This document shows, one piece after another, positions 52,796 to 61,133 of a stretch of DNA of 64,000 nt. The translations under genes were made by a program, and so were the position numbers. Origin of the DNA: Gaoshiqia sp050178015 (GTDB lineage: Bacteria; Bacteroidota; Bacteroidia; Bacteroidales; Prolixibacteraceae); contig JBFXGM010000018.1 of the NCBI GenBank assembly GCA_050178015.1, positions 34,953 to 98,952 of the forward strand. Direction: 5' to 3'. Each line of letters starts with the position of its first letter. Position 1 is the first letter of the stretch. The notes under the pieces are model-generated. The model was not told the DNA's origin, did no database searches, and saw only the letters and a program-made list of their open reading frames with translations.

Positions 52796-52808
52796 CCTTC
52801 TGTTAATT

Positions 52809-53915
52809 TCAGTAAATCTCGCGTAAAGGTTTAAGTGAACCTACAATAATAACCGGCGTCCCCACCGCCACCAACCGGAACAAGGCATCCATATTCTCAT
52901 TGGTCAAGGCAATGCAGCCATCGGTCCAATCCACCCCTTTTCCGCCGTGACCATGAATCTCGATTAATCCGCCGATAGCCGCACCGGCCGGAAGGCTCCC
53001 GTCCTTTTTCCCGGCAGCAAAACGTCGCTTATCGTCATCGTTCGGAAAGTTTAACAATAAGGCCCGGTGAAATTTGGTGCGGGCGCCCTCTTTCTTTTGG
53101 GTTACCCGGTAAATGCCTTCGGGTGTAGCCTTATCGCCTTTTCGCAGTTTATCGCCCATCCAGTTGATGCCAAGTTCGGCTTCAAATTGCCGGATCGCTT
53201 TGCCGTTTTGATAAACCACACACTGATGGGCCAGCTTATCCACCAAAATGACTTTTTGCCCCCCTTTTGACAAACGAATGGCCTCAGCGCCGTCTTTCTT
53301 CCACTGAGGATAATGGGCAAACCAGGCTTTCAGTAGCGATTCGGCCCGTTCATTCGAGCTTTTTATCAGCTTTTCAGCCTGTTGGCAATGCGCTTTTGCT
53401 TCTTTGTAGCGGCCACTTTCAACAGCGATTTTGGCTTCCGCCAATTTCAACTTTCCCTTGTTGTGTTCATTGATCACACTCCGGGAGAGTGGCAATTTTT
53501 TGTAAACCCGTTCATAGTGCAACACCTGTTTCCCTAGTTCAGCAATGCTATTTTTCACCTGGCTGTTGGTGTTTTTCACCTGGTGTACAGAATGCGCTGC
53601 CGCTTCAGTTGCTTTTTCAGAAGAAAGCAAGGCGAATTGTTGCACCTGGCTAAAATCGCGGTTTAAGAAAAACCGTTCGTTTTGCCGGGACCAGTTTACC
53701 ATGGCCGAATCGTATAGTTGGCGGGCTTCGTTATAATCCGAAGGGGCATACACTTCGGCTTGGGCCTTTTGGGCAGTGTTCAGCGCTTCACGGGCAAGCC
53801 TCAATTCGTGCCGGGGAGGTTCCGGCGCCAGCAAAATGGCCACTCCGCCGGCAACAAGCAGAAATATCAACACCCCCAGAATCCACCAATACTGCTTTCT
53901 TCGTTTCTTACCCAT
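52809..53915 (-). CDS. L,D-transpeptidase with N-terminal helical domain shared with the neighbouring lipoprotein
   Basis: A 368 aa protein: a membrane helix (10-30), a helical coiled domain (about 35-205), then a YkuD domain with GLIEIHGHGG (His321) and DWTDGCIALTNEN (Cys334). Residues 45-100 (AQAEVYAPSDYNEARQLYDS, then QNERFFLNRDFSQV) match the lipoprotein encoded upstream (GADVYVAEDFAALQDSMN, QNAKLFKNFSKV). This suggests the helices bring enzyme and lipoprotein together. It starts 17 bases beyond a terminator that separates it from the lipoprotein gene. Confidence 0.87.
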   Translation of the reverse strand: MGKKRRKQYWWILGVLIFLLVAGGVAILLAPEPPRHELRLAREALNTAQKAQAEVYAPSDYNEARQLYDSAMVNWSRQNERFFLNRDFSQVQQFALLSSEKATEAAAHSVHQVKNTNSQVKNSIAELGKQVLHYERVYKKLPLSRSVINEHNKGKLKLAEAKIAVESGRYKEAKAHCQQAEKLIKSSNERAESLLKAWFAHYPQWKKDGAEAIRLSKGGQKVILVDKLAHQCVVYQNGKAIRQFEAELGINWMGDKLRKGDKATPEGIYRVTQKKEGARTKFHRALLLNFPNDDDKRRFAAGKKDGSLPAGAAIGGLIEIHGHGGKGVDWTDGCIALTNENMDALFRLVAVGTPVIIVGSLKPLREIY

Positions 53916-53931
53916 ATCCTACGCACATGAC

Positions 53932-53962
53932 AAAAAATCCCCGGAGAGGCAAACTCCGGGGA
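53932..53962 (-). terminator. Terminator between the lipoprotein and transpeptidase genes
   Basis: On the minus strand TCCCCGGAG and CTCCGGGGA form a perfect nine-base stem with the loop TTTGCCT, followed by TTTTTT. Readthrough would be needed to express the transpeptidases from the lipoprotein promoter. Confidence 0.8.
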
Positions 53963-53996
53963 ATCTTTTCTGGTTATAGCTTATGTTCGAATTCTA

Positions 53997-54596
53997 TTAA
54001 CGTCTGCTTTTTGTGTACTTGGCAATTACCTCGTTCAACTCGGTATTGATGGCCACTGCCTTTTCTTTGGCAGCCTTCACTTTGTCCAACGCAGGAATCA
54101 GATTATCATTGGCAACCAAAGTAGCCACTTCGCCAACTGAAGTTTCGATCAGGCTGATGTCGCTTTTTATGGCTTCCAAAGCGGCTGCGCCTTCTTTCCC
54201 TTTCGGAGCTTTGGCAACCAAATCGTTGTTTTCCAACAGAATTGAACTTACTTCAGCTTGCAGGGCTTCAATTTCCAGCTTCACTTCAGCTTTGCGGGTT
54301 TCAGCCTTGGCCTGAGTTTCAACGGCCATTTGGTTAACCACCACCAACTGCTCTGTTACTTTGCTGAAATTTTTGAAAAGTTTTGCATTTTGTGCTTCAA
54401 CATTTTCATTTACAGCATTCATCGAATCCTGAAGAGCTGCAAAATCTTCAGCAACATACACATCGGCACCTACTGCTTTCGCAGCTTCGATAGCAGCGTT
54501 GGCTGCATCAATTTCGGCTTGCGGAGCTTTTCCGCAGCTACTGAACAAGACAGCAATACTTAAAGCTGTCACAACAAGCATCAACTTTTTTTTCAT
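53997..54596 (-). CDS. Coiled-coil lipoprotein, possible outer-membrane to peptidoglycan tether
   Basis: A 199 aa lipoprotein. The signal peptide ends in the lipobox LFSSC with Cys21. The mature part is almost entirely charged helix rich in Ala, Glu and Lys (for example QAKAETRKAEVKLEIEALQA), and the protein ends KYTKSRR. Helices at 35-85 share a motif with the neighbouring L,D-transpeptidase. The organisation, a small helical lipoprotein with a basic C-terminus next to L,D-transpeptidases, recalls Braun's lipoprotein, although it is much longer and unrelated in sequence. Start at the ATG at 54596. Confidence 0.75.
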   Translation of the reverse strand: MKKKLMLVVTALSIAVLFSSCGKAPQAEIDAANAAIEAAKAVGADVYVAEDFAALQDSMNAVNENVEAQNAKLFKNFSKVTEQLVVVNQMAVETQAKAETRKAEVKLEIEALQAEVSSILLENNDLVAKAPKGKEGAAALEAIKSDISLIETSVGEVATLVANDNLIPALDKVKAAKEKAVAINTELNEVIAKYTKSRR

Positions 54597-54780
54597 CGTT
54601 AACAAGTAAAATTTGTTTTTTTATATTTATTCCAATCCCATTGATTATTTTCGTTTCAGTAAGATCAAATGTGGTTGAAATCTTCATTTAGACGGAGCAA
54701 CAGGACGAAGTAACGCAGGCAACAAATATTTTTAGAAAAATTTCACTTTCTGCTAAGATTCAGGCGATCATTAAACGGAG

Positions 54781-55353
54781 ATGGACAAAAAAGAGCAAAA
54801 AAAGATTCCTGACGAAGAACTCATCAGGTTGATCGTTCAGGAGAAAAAGACCGGACTGTATGAAGTACTTTACCACCGGTACTTTCACAAGGTGATGGAC
54901 AAATGCCACAGTTTCATCAAAGACCGGGGACAAGCCGAGGACTTTGCCAATGATATCTTATCAAAAGCTTACGAGAAGCTGCCCGGTTTTAAAGGAAATG
55001 CGTCATTTTCGTCCTGGCTTTACGCGATCACATACAACTATTCGATTGATTATTTGAGGCTGAAAAAGAAACTTCACTATCCAAACTGGAACAGCCAACA
55101 CGAAATCCCTGACATTATTGATGAATCAGAAGCTGACTTGCAGGATTTGAGCTACGACAACCTGATGAAAATACTGGAAATGATCCACCCCGAAGAAAAA
55201 GCCCTGCTGCTGATGAAATACCAGGACAACTTACCAGGCAAAAAAATTGCCCAAACTCTCCGGATCAGTGAAGATGCAGTAAAGATGCGCCTCAAACGGG
55301 CCAGGACCCGCGTAATTTACCTGTACAAAAACCTGTTCGAAAAAGATTTATAG
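54781..55353 (+). CDS. ECF-type RNA polymerase sigma factor
   Basis: A 190 aa sigma-70-family protein. Region 2 is seen in LYEVLYHRYFHKVMDKCHSF, EDFANDILSKAYEKLPGF and SFSSWLYAITYNYSIDYLR. Region 4 is seen in HPEEKALLLMKYQDNLPGKK followed by IAQTLRISEDAVKMRLKRAR. No anti-sigma gene follows. It is divergent from the lipoprotein/transpeptidase cluster (184 bases between starts), so control of envelope genes is plausible but unproven. Confidence 0.9.
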   Translation: MDKKEQKKIPDEELIRLIVQEKKTGLYEVLYHRYFHKVMDKCHSFIKDRGQAEDFANDILSKAYEKLPGFKGNASFSSWLYAITYNYSIDYLRLKKKLHYPNWNSQHEIPDIIDESEADLQDLSYDNLMKILEMIHPEEKALLLMKYQDNLPGKKIAQTLRISEDAVKMRLKRARTRVIYLYKNLFEKDL

Positions 55354-55421
55354 CCGGGTTTTGTTACTATCTCGGAGTTGACCGTCCATATTGAAAACAA
55401 TTTAAGCAACAAACGGAATCA

Positions 55422-55829
55422 ATGGATATAAAAAATTTCTTTCATAAAATACTGAGCGGCAATAAAGCCATCGTGGTGCCAACTACGATAAAAGAGGCCT
55501 TCTCCGGCCGGTTTAACAGTCCGCTAAATACAGAATGGGCCAAAATTGGTGACCAATATGAGGCCGTTTTTTACAAAGACGAACTGGAACACATTGCCCG
55601 ATACAATGCCGCCGGGGTGTTACAAAGCCTGAAAGTAAACCTTCAGCTCGACACCGTCCAGCGGCCCATACGCGAAACGGCACAACAGCATGGCGAACTG
55701 ATGAATGCCATTGCCATTCAACGTTCGGATGAAACAACCTACGAACTAATTGTGCGCGATGATCAGCTAACGCGATTTACCCTGCTGTTGAACTCAAACG
55801 GGGAAGTAATTGAAAAAGAAAAGCTTTAA
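55422..55829 (+). CDS. PepSY-like (BLIP-fold) small protein
   Basis: A 135 aa protein without a signal peptide. The pattern IKEAFSGRFNSPLNTEWAKI followed by YEAVFYKDELEHIARYNAAG fits the PepSY-like/DUF2874 fold common in Bacteroidota, in which a beta sheet is packed on a helix. Function is unknown. It follows the sigma gene by 68 bases in the same direction and might modulate it, though it is not a recognised anti-sigma factor. Confidence 0.6.
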   Translation: MDIKNFFHKILSGNKAIVVPTTIKEAFSGRFNSPLNTEWAKIGDQYEAVFYKDELEHIARYNAAGVLQSLKVNLQLDTVQRPIRETAQQHGELMNAIAIQRSDETTYELIVRDDQLTRFTLLLNSNGEVIEKEKL

Positions 55830-55893
55830 GTTCTCGTCCAAAAAATTAGGCGCAAACTTGAAAAAATGCTTGCAGGGATTTCGAATAAAATAC

Positions 55894-55901
55894 TATATTT
55901 G
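55894..55901 (+). promoter_or_regulatory. -7 box of the tRNA-His gene
   Basis: TATATTTG matches TAnnTTTG, 17 bases before the tRNA. A CTTG at 55869-55872 may serve as -33 with a 21-base spacer. Confidence 0.5.
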
Positions 55902-55917
55902 CACCCGCAAGCAAAAT

Positions 55918-55992
<75 letters not shown>

Positions 55993-55995
55993 CTG

Positions 55996-56025
55996 AAAGG
56001 ATGTCAGCAACGGCGTCCTTTTTTT
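55996..56025 (+). terminator. Intrinsic terminator behind tRNA-His
   Basis: AAGGATG pairs with CGTCCTT (one G-T) around a 10-base loop, followed by TTTTT. Confidence 0.75.
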
Positions 56026-56106
56026 GTGCCCAAATTTGGCTTCCTGCATAAAGACCTGTTCCGTCCCCATTCAAAACCGGATAAATTTTGCGAAGTTTGC
56101 AGCACG

Positions 56107-58578
56107 ATGTCAACCGATCTGTACGCCGATGTCATATTGCCCCTGCCCCTTGGTGATCAGTTTACCTACCGGGTGCCGCCCGATTTTCAGGCCAGCATCA
56201 AAGTTGGCATCCGGGTGATCGTACAATTTGGGGCCCGAAAGTTTTTCTCGGCACTGGTTTACCGCCTCCATCCAAACATGCCCGTCGGCTCGTTCGACAT
56301 TAAAGATATTGATGCCGTTCTGGACCAGGAGCCCATTGTTACCCCGGCCCAACTGATTCTTTGGGAATGGCTGGTGGATTATTATTGCTGCACCCTGGGC
56401 GAAGTGTATAAAGCGGCGCTGCCATCGGCGCTGAAACTGGAAAGCCAGACCAAAGTCAGCTATAACCCCCGCTACGACATGCCGGTTGACCTTCCGGGCG
56501 AAGAAGAAGCCCTGTTGCTTATGCTGCAAGGGCACGGACAGGCCAACATTCAGGACATCAACCGGTTTTTGGGAAAGCGGTCGGCCTTTCCAACGCTAAA
56601 AATCCTACTTGAAAAAAACGCCATCCTGGTAGAAGAAAAAGTAGAAGAAAACTACCGGCCCAAAACGGCGCCGTTTGTCTTCCTGCATGCCAATGTCCTT
56701 ACCGAATCCGCTATTGCCCAAACACTGGAAAGCTTGAAAAAAGCTAGAAAACAACTAACGTTGTTTGAGTTTTTCCTGTCGGAAACGGTTTATCACGACG
56801 AGCCAAAAGCCAGCATGGAAAAGAAAGAACTGCTGGAACGGAGCCAATCGGGCGAAGGCATCCTGAGGGCACTGATCGATAAAAACATTCTTCGCACCGA
56901 AGAGCTGGAAATTGGCCGTCTGGATTTTTCGCACGATCAGGAACCGGTTATTTTCGATCTGAACGAGGCACAGCAAGTGGCATTGGAGCAAATCGGCCAA
57001 CAACTGCCGAGCCTGAAACCGGTATTGCTTCATGGCATCACTTCCAGCGGCAAAACCGAAATTTACATCAAGCTGATTGAGGAACAACTGGCAAAAGGCA
57101 ACCAGGTGTTGTACCTTGTTCCCGAGATTGGCCTGACTACGCAGCTGATTACCCGCATGAAACGTGCCTTCGGCGACAGGGCCGGCATTTACCACTCCAA
57201 GTTCAACGATGCCGAACGCGTTGAAATTTGGTTCAACACACTGCACGACAAAGAGCAGTCGTTTCAGCTGGTATTGGGCGCACGCTCGGCCGTTTTTCTG
57301 CCCTTCCGCAAATTGGGATTGATTATCGTGGATGAGGAGCACGAAAACAGCTACAAGCAATTCGACCCGGCGCCCCGCTACCATGCGCGGGATGTGGCCG
57401 TTGTGCTCGGTCAAATTCATCATGCCCCGGTAATTTTGGGCACCGCCACCCCCTCGTTCGAGAGTTATTTCAACGCAAAAACGGGGAAGTACGCGCTGGT
57501 TGAGCTTACCGAGCGCTATAAAAACATCAGCCTGCCCGAAATGATGATAGCCGATGTGCGGGAGGCCACGCGCCGCAAACAAATGAAATCGCTGCTCACG
57601 CCCGAGCTGTTTGAGCAAATCAACACGGCCCTGACAAACGACGAACAGGTAATCCTGTTTCAGAACCGGCGCGGCTTCGCCCCCTACCTGCAATGCGCCA
57701 CCTGCGGCTGGATTCCCAAATGCCGCCATTGCGACGTAAGCCTGACCTACCACAAACACCGTGGCGCAATGATTTGCCACTATTGCGGACATACAGAATC
57801 GTTGCCCGGGAAATGCGGCGAGTGCCATTCGGAAGAAATCCGTACCCGTGGGTTTGGAACCGAGAAAATTGAGGAAGAACTGAGCCTGTTGTTCCCCGAA
57901 GCCAAAGTAGCCCGCATGGATTTGGATACGACCCGGGCAAAAAAAGGCTACGAGCGATTGATCTACCAATTTGAAAATAAGCAGATCGACATCCTGGTTG
58001 GAACGCAAATGGTGACTAAAGGACTTGATTTTGACAACGTCAGCGTGGTGGGCATTTTGAACGCGGACCAGTTGCTGAATTATCCTGATTTCCGGTCGTA
58101 TGAACGTTCGTTTCAACTGATTGCGCAGGTTAGTGGCCGCGCCGGACGAAAAAACAAACAGGGACGGGTAGTCGTCCAAACCACGCAGCCCAAGCACCCG
58201 GTGTTGCACGAAGTGGTTGCCAACAACTTCACGCAACTGTTTAACCGGCAAATGGCCGAACGAAAACTGTTTAAATATCCGCCGTATTACCGGTTGGTCA
58301 AGATCGTCATCAAACACAAAAACCAGGAACGCCTCAACCTGGCAGCCAGTCAGCTGGCAACCCTGCTGCGGAAAAATTTCGGCTTTAACCTCCTTGGCCC
58401 CGAATACCCTGTCATCAGCCGCATTCAAAACTGGTTTCAAAAAGAAATTTGGGTGAAACTGGAACGCGACAGCAAGCTCGGCCAATCAAAAAAACAGATC
58501 ATGGGCGCTGTCAGCCAGATAAAATCAATGCCCAATCACGGCAACCTGATCATCTATGCGGATGTAGATCCCATGTAA
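56107..58578 (+). CDS. priA: Primosomal protein N' (PriA helicase)
   Basis: An 823 aa replication-restart helicase that reloads the replisome at stalled forks. The N-terminal DNA-binding domain (LYADVILPLPLGDQFTYRVP) is followed by the helicase core with HGITSSGKTEIYIKLIEEQL (Walker A), IIVDEEHENSYKQ (DEEH) and GTATPSFESY. The zinc module has eight Cys (CATCGWIPKCRHC, CHYCGH, CGEC). The C-terminal QVSGRAGRKNKQG is helicase motif VI. The start is the ATG at 56107; the longer open frame runs back into tRNA-His. Confidence 0.95.
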   Translation: MSTDLYADVILPLPLGDQFTYRVPPDFQASIKVGIRVIVQFGARKFFSALVYRLHPNMPVGSFDIKDIDAVLDQEPIVTPAQLILWEWLVDYYCCTLGEVYKAALPSALKLESQTKVSYNPRYDMPVDLPGEEEALLLMLQGHGQANIQDINRFLGKRSAFPTLKILLEKNAILVEEKVEENYRPKTAPFVFLHANVLTESAIAQTLESLKKARKQLTLFEFFLSETVYHDEPKASMEKKELLERSQSGEGILRALIDKNILRTEELEIGRLDFSHDQEPVIFDLNEAQQVALEQIGQQLPSLKPVLLHGITSSGKTEIYIKLIEEQLAKGNQVLYLVPEIGLTTQLITRMKRAFGDRAGIYHSKFNDAERVEIWFNTLHDKEQSFQLVLGARSAVFLPFRKLGLIIVDEEHENSYKQFDPAPRYHARDVAVVLGQIHHAPVILGTATPSFESYFNAKTGKYALVELTERYKNISLPEMMIADVREATRRKQMKSLLTPELFEQINTALTNDEQVILFQNRRGFAPYLQCATCGWIPKCRHCDVSLTYHKHRGAMICHYCGHTESLPGKCGECHSEEIRTRGFGTEKIEEELSLLFPEAKVARMDLDTTRAKKGYERLIYQFENKQIDILVGTQMVTKGLDFDNVSVVGILNADQLLNYPDFRSYERSFQLIAQVSGRAGRKNKQGRVVVQTTQPKHPVLHEVVANNFTQLFNRQMAERKLFKYPPYYRLVKIVIKHKNQERLNLAASQLATLLRKNFGFNLLGPEYPVISRIQNWFQKEIWVKLERDSKLGQSKKQIMGAVSQIKSMPNHGNLIIYADVDPM

Positions 58579-58608
58579 GTTTAGGCTTTCGGCAAACTCT
58601 GCAAGCTG

Positions 58609-58638
58609 ATTGTTCCCGTTGAAAATTTGCTATTTTTG
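58609..58638 (+). promoter_or_regulatory. Distal promoter upstream of parA
   Basis: ATTG (58609-58612), 18 bases, TATTTTTG (58631-58638). It would give a leader of about 150 bases. Confidence 0.45.
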
Positions 58639-58760
58639 CACCACGAAAACAGCAACAATGTGCTGAATTGAGAAGACAAACTAAGACGAAAACAATCAAT
58701 GCATTAGCCTGAATTCCAATATAAATTTTCAACATTGAAATCATTTTCTGCATAAAATAT

Positions 58761-58768
58761 TAACTTTG
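58761..58768 (+). promoter_or_regulatory. Proximal -7 box of parA
   Basis: TAACTTTG matches TAnnTTTG, 29 bases before the ATG. The -33 region is weak. Confidence 0.45.
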
Positions 58769-58796
58769 GGACTCAGCAAAAATCAGGATTAAACAT

Positions 58797-59597
58797 ATGG
58801 GAAAAGTTATTGCACTCGCGAATCAAAAAGGAGGGGTCGGGAAAACAACCACAGCCATCAATCTGGCTGCCAGCTTGGCTGTTTTAGAAAAGAAGGTATT
58901 GATCATTGACGCTGATCCGCAGGCAAATGCCACTTCCGGAATCGGGTTTGATGTCAAAAACGTAAAAACGAGCATCTACGAATGTATTGTAGATGATCTC
59001 GACCCGCGGAAAATCATTCTCAACTCCGAAATCAACGGACTGGACCTGATCCCTTCGCACATCGATTTGGTTGGCGCCGAAATTGAGATGCTCAACCTGC
59101 CCAATCGCGAGAAAGTGCTTGGAACGGTCATCGAAAAAATACGCGACGATTATGATTTCATCCTGATTGACTGTTCGCCGTCGCTGGGGCTGATTACCGT
59201 AAACGCCCTCACGGCTGCCGACTCGATCATCATCCCCGTGCAGTGCGAATATTTTGCGCTCGAAGGGTTGGGAAAATTGCTGAACACAATTAAAATCATT
59301 CAGACCCGTTTAAACCCTGAACTGGAGATTGAAGGATTTTTGCTCACGATGTACGATTCGCGACTGAACCTGTCGAACCAGGTATTGGAAGAAGTAAGGA
59401 CCCACTTTGGCGACATGGTGTTTGATACGCTGATCACCCGGAACATCAAACTAAGCGAAGCACCCAGCTATGGCTTGCCGGCCGTGCTTTACGATGCCAG
59501 CTCCAAAGGGGCCACCAGTTACATGGAACTGGCACGGGAACTCCTTCAAAAGAACGATTTGACAATCCTGAAAAATTCAGAAAAAGTAATCGAATAA
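58797..59597 (+). CDS. parA: Chromosome-partitioning ATPase ParA (Soj)
   Basis: A 266 aa ATPase with the deviant Walker A KGGVGKTT (11-18), then VLIIDADPQANATSGIG and DFILIDCSPSLGLITVNA. It moves ParB-bound origin regions and binds DNA non-specifically in its ATP form. The size and lack of an N-terminal HTH mark it as the chromosomal type. 17 bases separate it from parB. Confidence 0.96.
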   Translation: MGKVIALANQKGGVGKTTTAINLAASLAVLEKKVLIIDADPQANATSGIGFDVKNVKTSIYECIVDDLDPRKIILNSEINGLDLIPSHIDLVGAEIEMLNLPNREKVLGTVIEKIRDDYDFILIDCSPSLGLITVNALTAADSIIIPVQCEYFALEGLGKLLNTIKIIQTRLNPELEIEGFLLTMYDSRLNLSNQVLEEVRTHFGDMVFDTLITRNIKLSEAPSYGLPAVLYDASSKGATSYMELARELLQKNDLTILKNSEKVIE

Positions 59598-59614
59598 TAA
59601 GATCATAAACAACT

Positions 59615-60496
59615 ATGGCTAAAAGGAATGCATTGGGCAGAGGTTTAGGAGCATTGATTGATGATGCAGCAAACCAGAAAGAACATGGTTCGTCCATCAA
59701 TGAAATTGCTGTTGAGAATATTGAGGCCAATCCCTTTCAACCACGAACAAATTTTGACGAAACAGCGTTGAGCGAGCTGGCCGCCTCCATCAAGGAACTC
59801 GGCATTATACAGCCTATTACGCTGCGCAAAGTGCACGACGGAAAATACCAGATTATTGCCGGTGAGCGGCGTTTCCGGGCATCGAAACTGGCCGGGCTGA
59901 AAACCGTTCCGGCCTACGTGCGTGTGGCCGAGGACGAAGGTATGCTGGAAATGGCGCTGGTTGAAAACATCCAGCGCGAGGATCTGGACGCCATTGAAGT
60001 GGCCCTGTCGTACCAACGTTTGATTGAAGAATGCCAGCTGACACAGGAAACACTTAGCGAACGTGTTGGCAAAAAACGTTCGACCATATCCAACTACCTG
60101 CGCCTGTTGAAATTGCCCACCCTCATTCAAAAAGGCATCATCGACAAAACCATTTCCATGGGACATGCCCGCGCGTTGGTAAATGTCCCGAATACCGAAG
60201 ACCAGTTGTCGATTTACGAACTGATTCTCTCTGACGACCTGTCGGTACGCCGGGTGGAAGAGTTAGTCCGCAACCTGGAAAACAAACAGGAAGAACCCGA
60301 CGAAAAAGCGCCGAAACCTGCCAAACCCAAATACCCGGCCGAATTCGGCGAATTGAAAGAACACCTGGGCAAGTTTTTCAACACCAAAGTTGATTTTTCA
60401 CTCAACGAAAAAGGAAAAGGCAAGATCGTTATCCCATTTGGTTCAACCAAAGACCTGGAACGGATCATGGGCATTCTGGACAAACTCAATGGCTAA
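59615..60496 (+). CDS. parB: Chromosome-partitioning protein ParB (Spo0J)
   Basis: A 293 aa CTP-dependent DNA clamp that loads at parS. Its CTPase motifs GERRFRAS (83-90) and ENIQRED (117-123) and an HTH (TQETLSERVGKKRSTISNYL) are visible, as is a charged linker (ENKQEEPDEKAPKPAKPKYP). The N-terminal KRNALGRGLGALI contains the ParA-stimulating segment. The last eight bases overlap the DUF5683 gene. Confidence 0.96.
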   Translation: MAKRNALGRGLGALIDDAANQKEHGSSINEIAVENIEANPFQPRTNFDETALSELAASIKELGIIQPITLRKVHDGKYQIIAGERRFRASKLAGLKTVPAYVRVAEDEGMLEMALVENIQREDLDAIEVALSYQRLIEECQLTQETLSERVGKKRSTISNYLRLLKLPTLIQKGIIDKTISMGHARALVNVPNTEDQLSIYELILSDDLSVRRVEELVRNLENKQEEPDEKAPKPAKPKYPAEFGELKEHLGKFFNTKVDFSLNEKGKGKIVIPFGSTKDLERIMGILDKLNG

Positions 60497-61121
60497 ACGA
60501 TTGCAAACAAACAGAAACTTGAAACCGTTACAAATAGGTGCATTGCTCATCCTGTTGCTGACAACAGGATTTTGTGCTTCTGCCCAGGAAAAGCAGGTGG
60601 CCGACAGCTTGGTCAGTTCGCTCGAAGAACCGGCACACTCGCCGCGCAAGGCAACCATCTACTCGGCAGTATTGCCCGGACTGGGACAGGTGTATAACAA
60701 AAAATACTGGAAGGTGCCGCTGATTTATGCCGGTTTCGCCGGTTTCATCTACGCCATCGACTGGAACAACGATTACTTTGTGCTTTACCGGCAAGCGTAT
60801 GCCGACATTTTGGATGACGATCCCAACACCACTTCATTTTTGGACCTGGATATTGAAGGACACTGGGATTTTACCAATGCCAGCCAGGTGCAGCAATTTG
60901 CCACCCGGCTGAAACTAGCTAAAGATTACTCGCGCCGTAACCGCGACCTCGTAATCATTGCAACAGCTGCTTTTTATGCGATCAACATCATCGATGCAAC
61001 GGTGGATGCGCATTTTTTTAATTTTGACATCAGTGATGATTTGACCATGAACTGGGCTCCCGGCCCCATGTTTTGCGGTGGTCAGCCACTGGCAGGAATT
61101 CATGTAAGTATTAGATTTTAA
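60489..61121 (+). CDS. DUF5683 membrane protein
   Basis: A 210 aa protein with a signal peptide (GALLILLLTTGFCASAQ). The DUF5683 core begins KATIYSAVLPGLGQVYNKKY, a motif also found in outer-membrane-associated helical hairpin proteins, followed by WKVPLIYAGFAGFIYAIDWN and IIATAAFYAINIIDATVDAH. Its role is unknown, but it starts inside parB and precedes mltD, so a link between chromosome segregation and the cell envelope is possible. The start at 60489 is used since the longer frame is inside parB. Confidence 0.82.
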   Translation: MAKRLQTNRNLKPLQIGALLILLLTTGFCASAQEKQVADSLVSSLEEPAHSPRKATIYSAVLPGLGQVYNKKYWKVPLIYAGFAGFIYAIDWNNDYFVLYRQAYADILDDDPNTTSFLDLDIEGHWDFTNASQVQQFATRLKLAKDYSRRNRDLVIIATAAFYAINIIDATVDAHFFNFDISDDLTMNWAPGPMFCGGQPLAGIHVSIRF

Positions 61122-61133
61122 AGACGGATTAGA

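Noticed and set aside
56755..58485. A 576-codon open frame antisense to priA
   Set aside because: It mirrors the reading frame of a clear priA gene, has a low-complexity His/Phe/Gln-rich translation and no recognisable domain; it follows from GC-rich codon positions.
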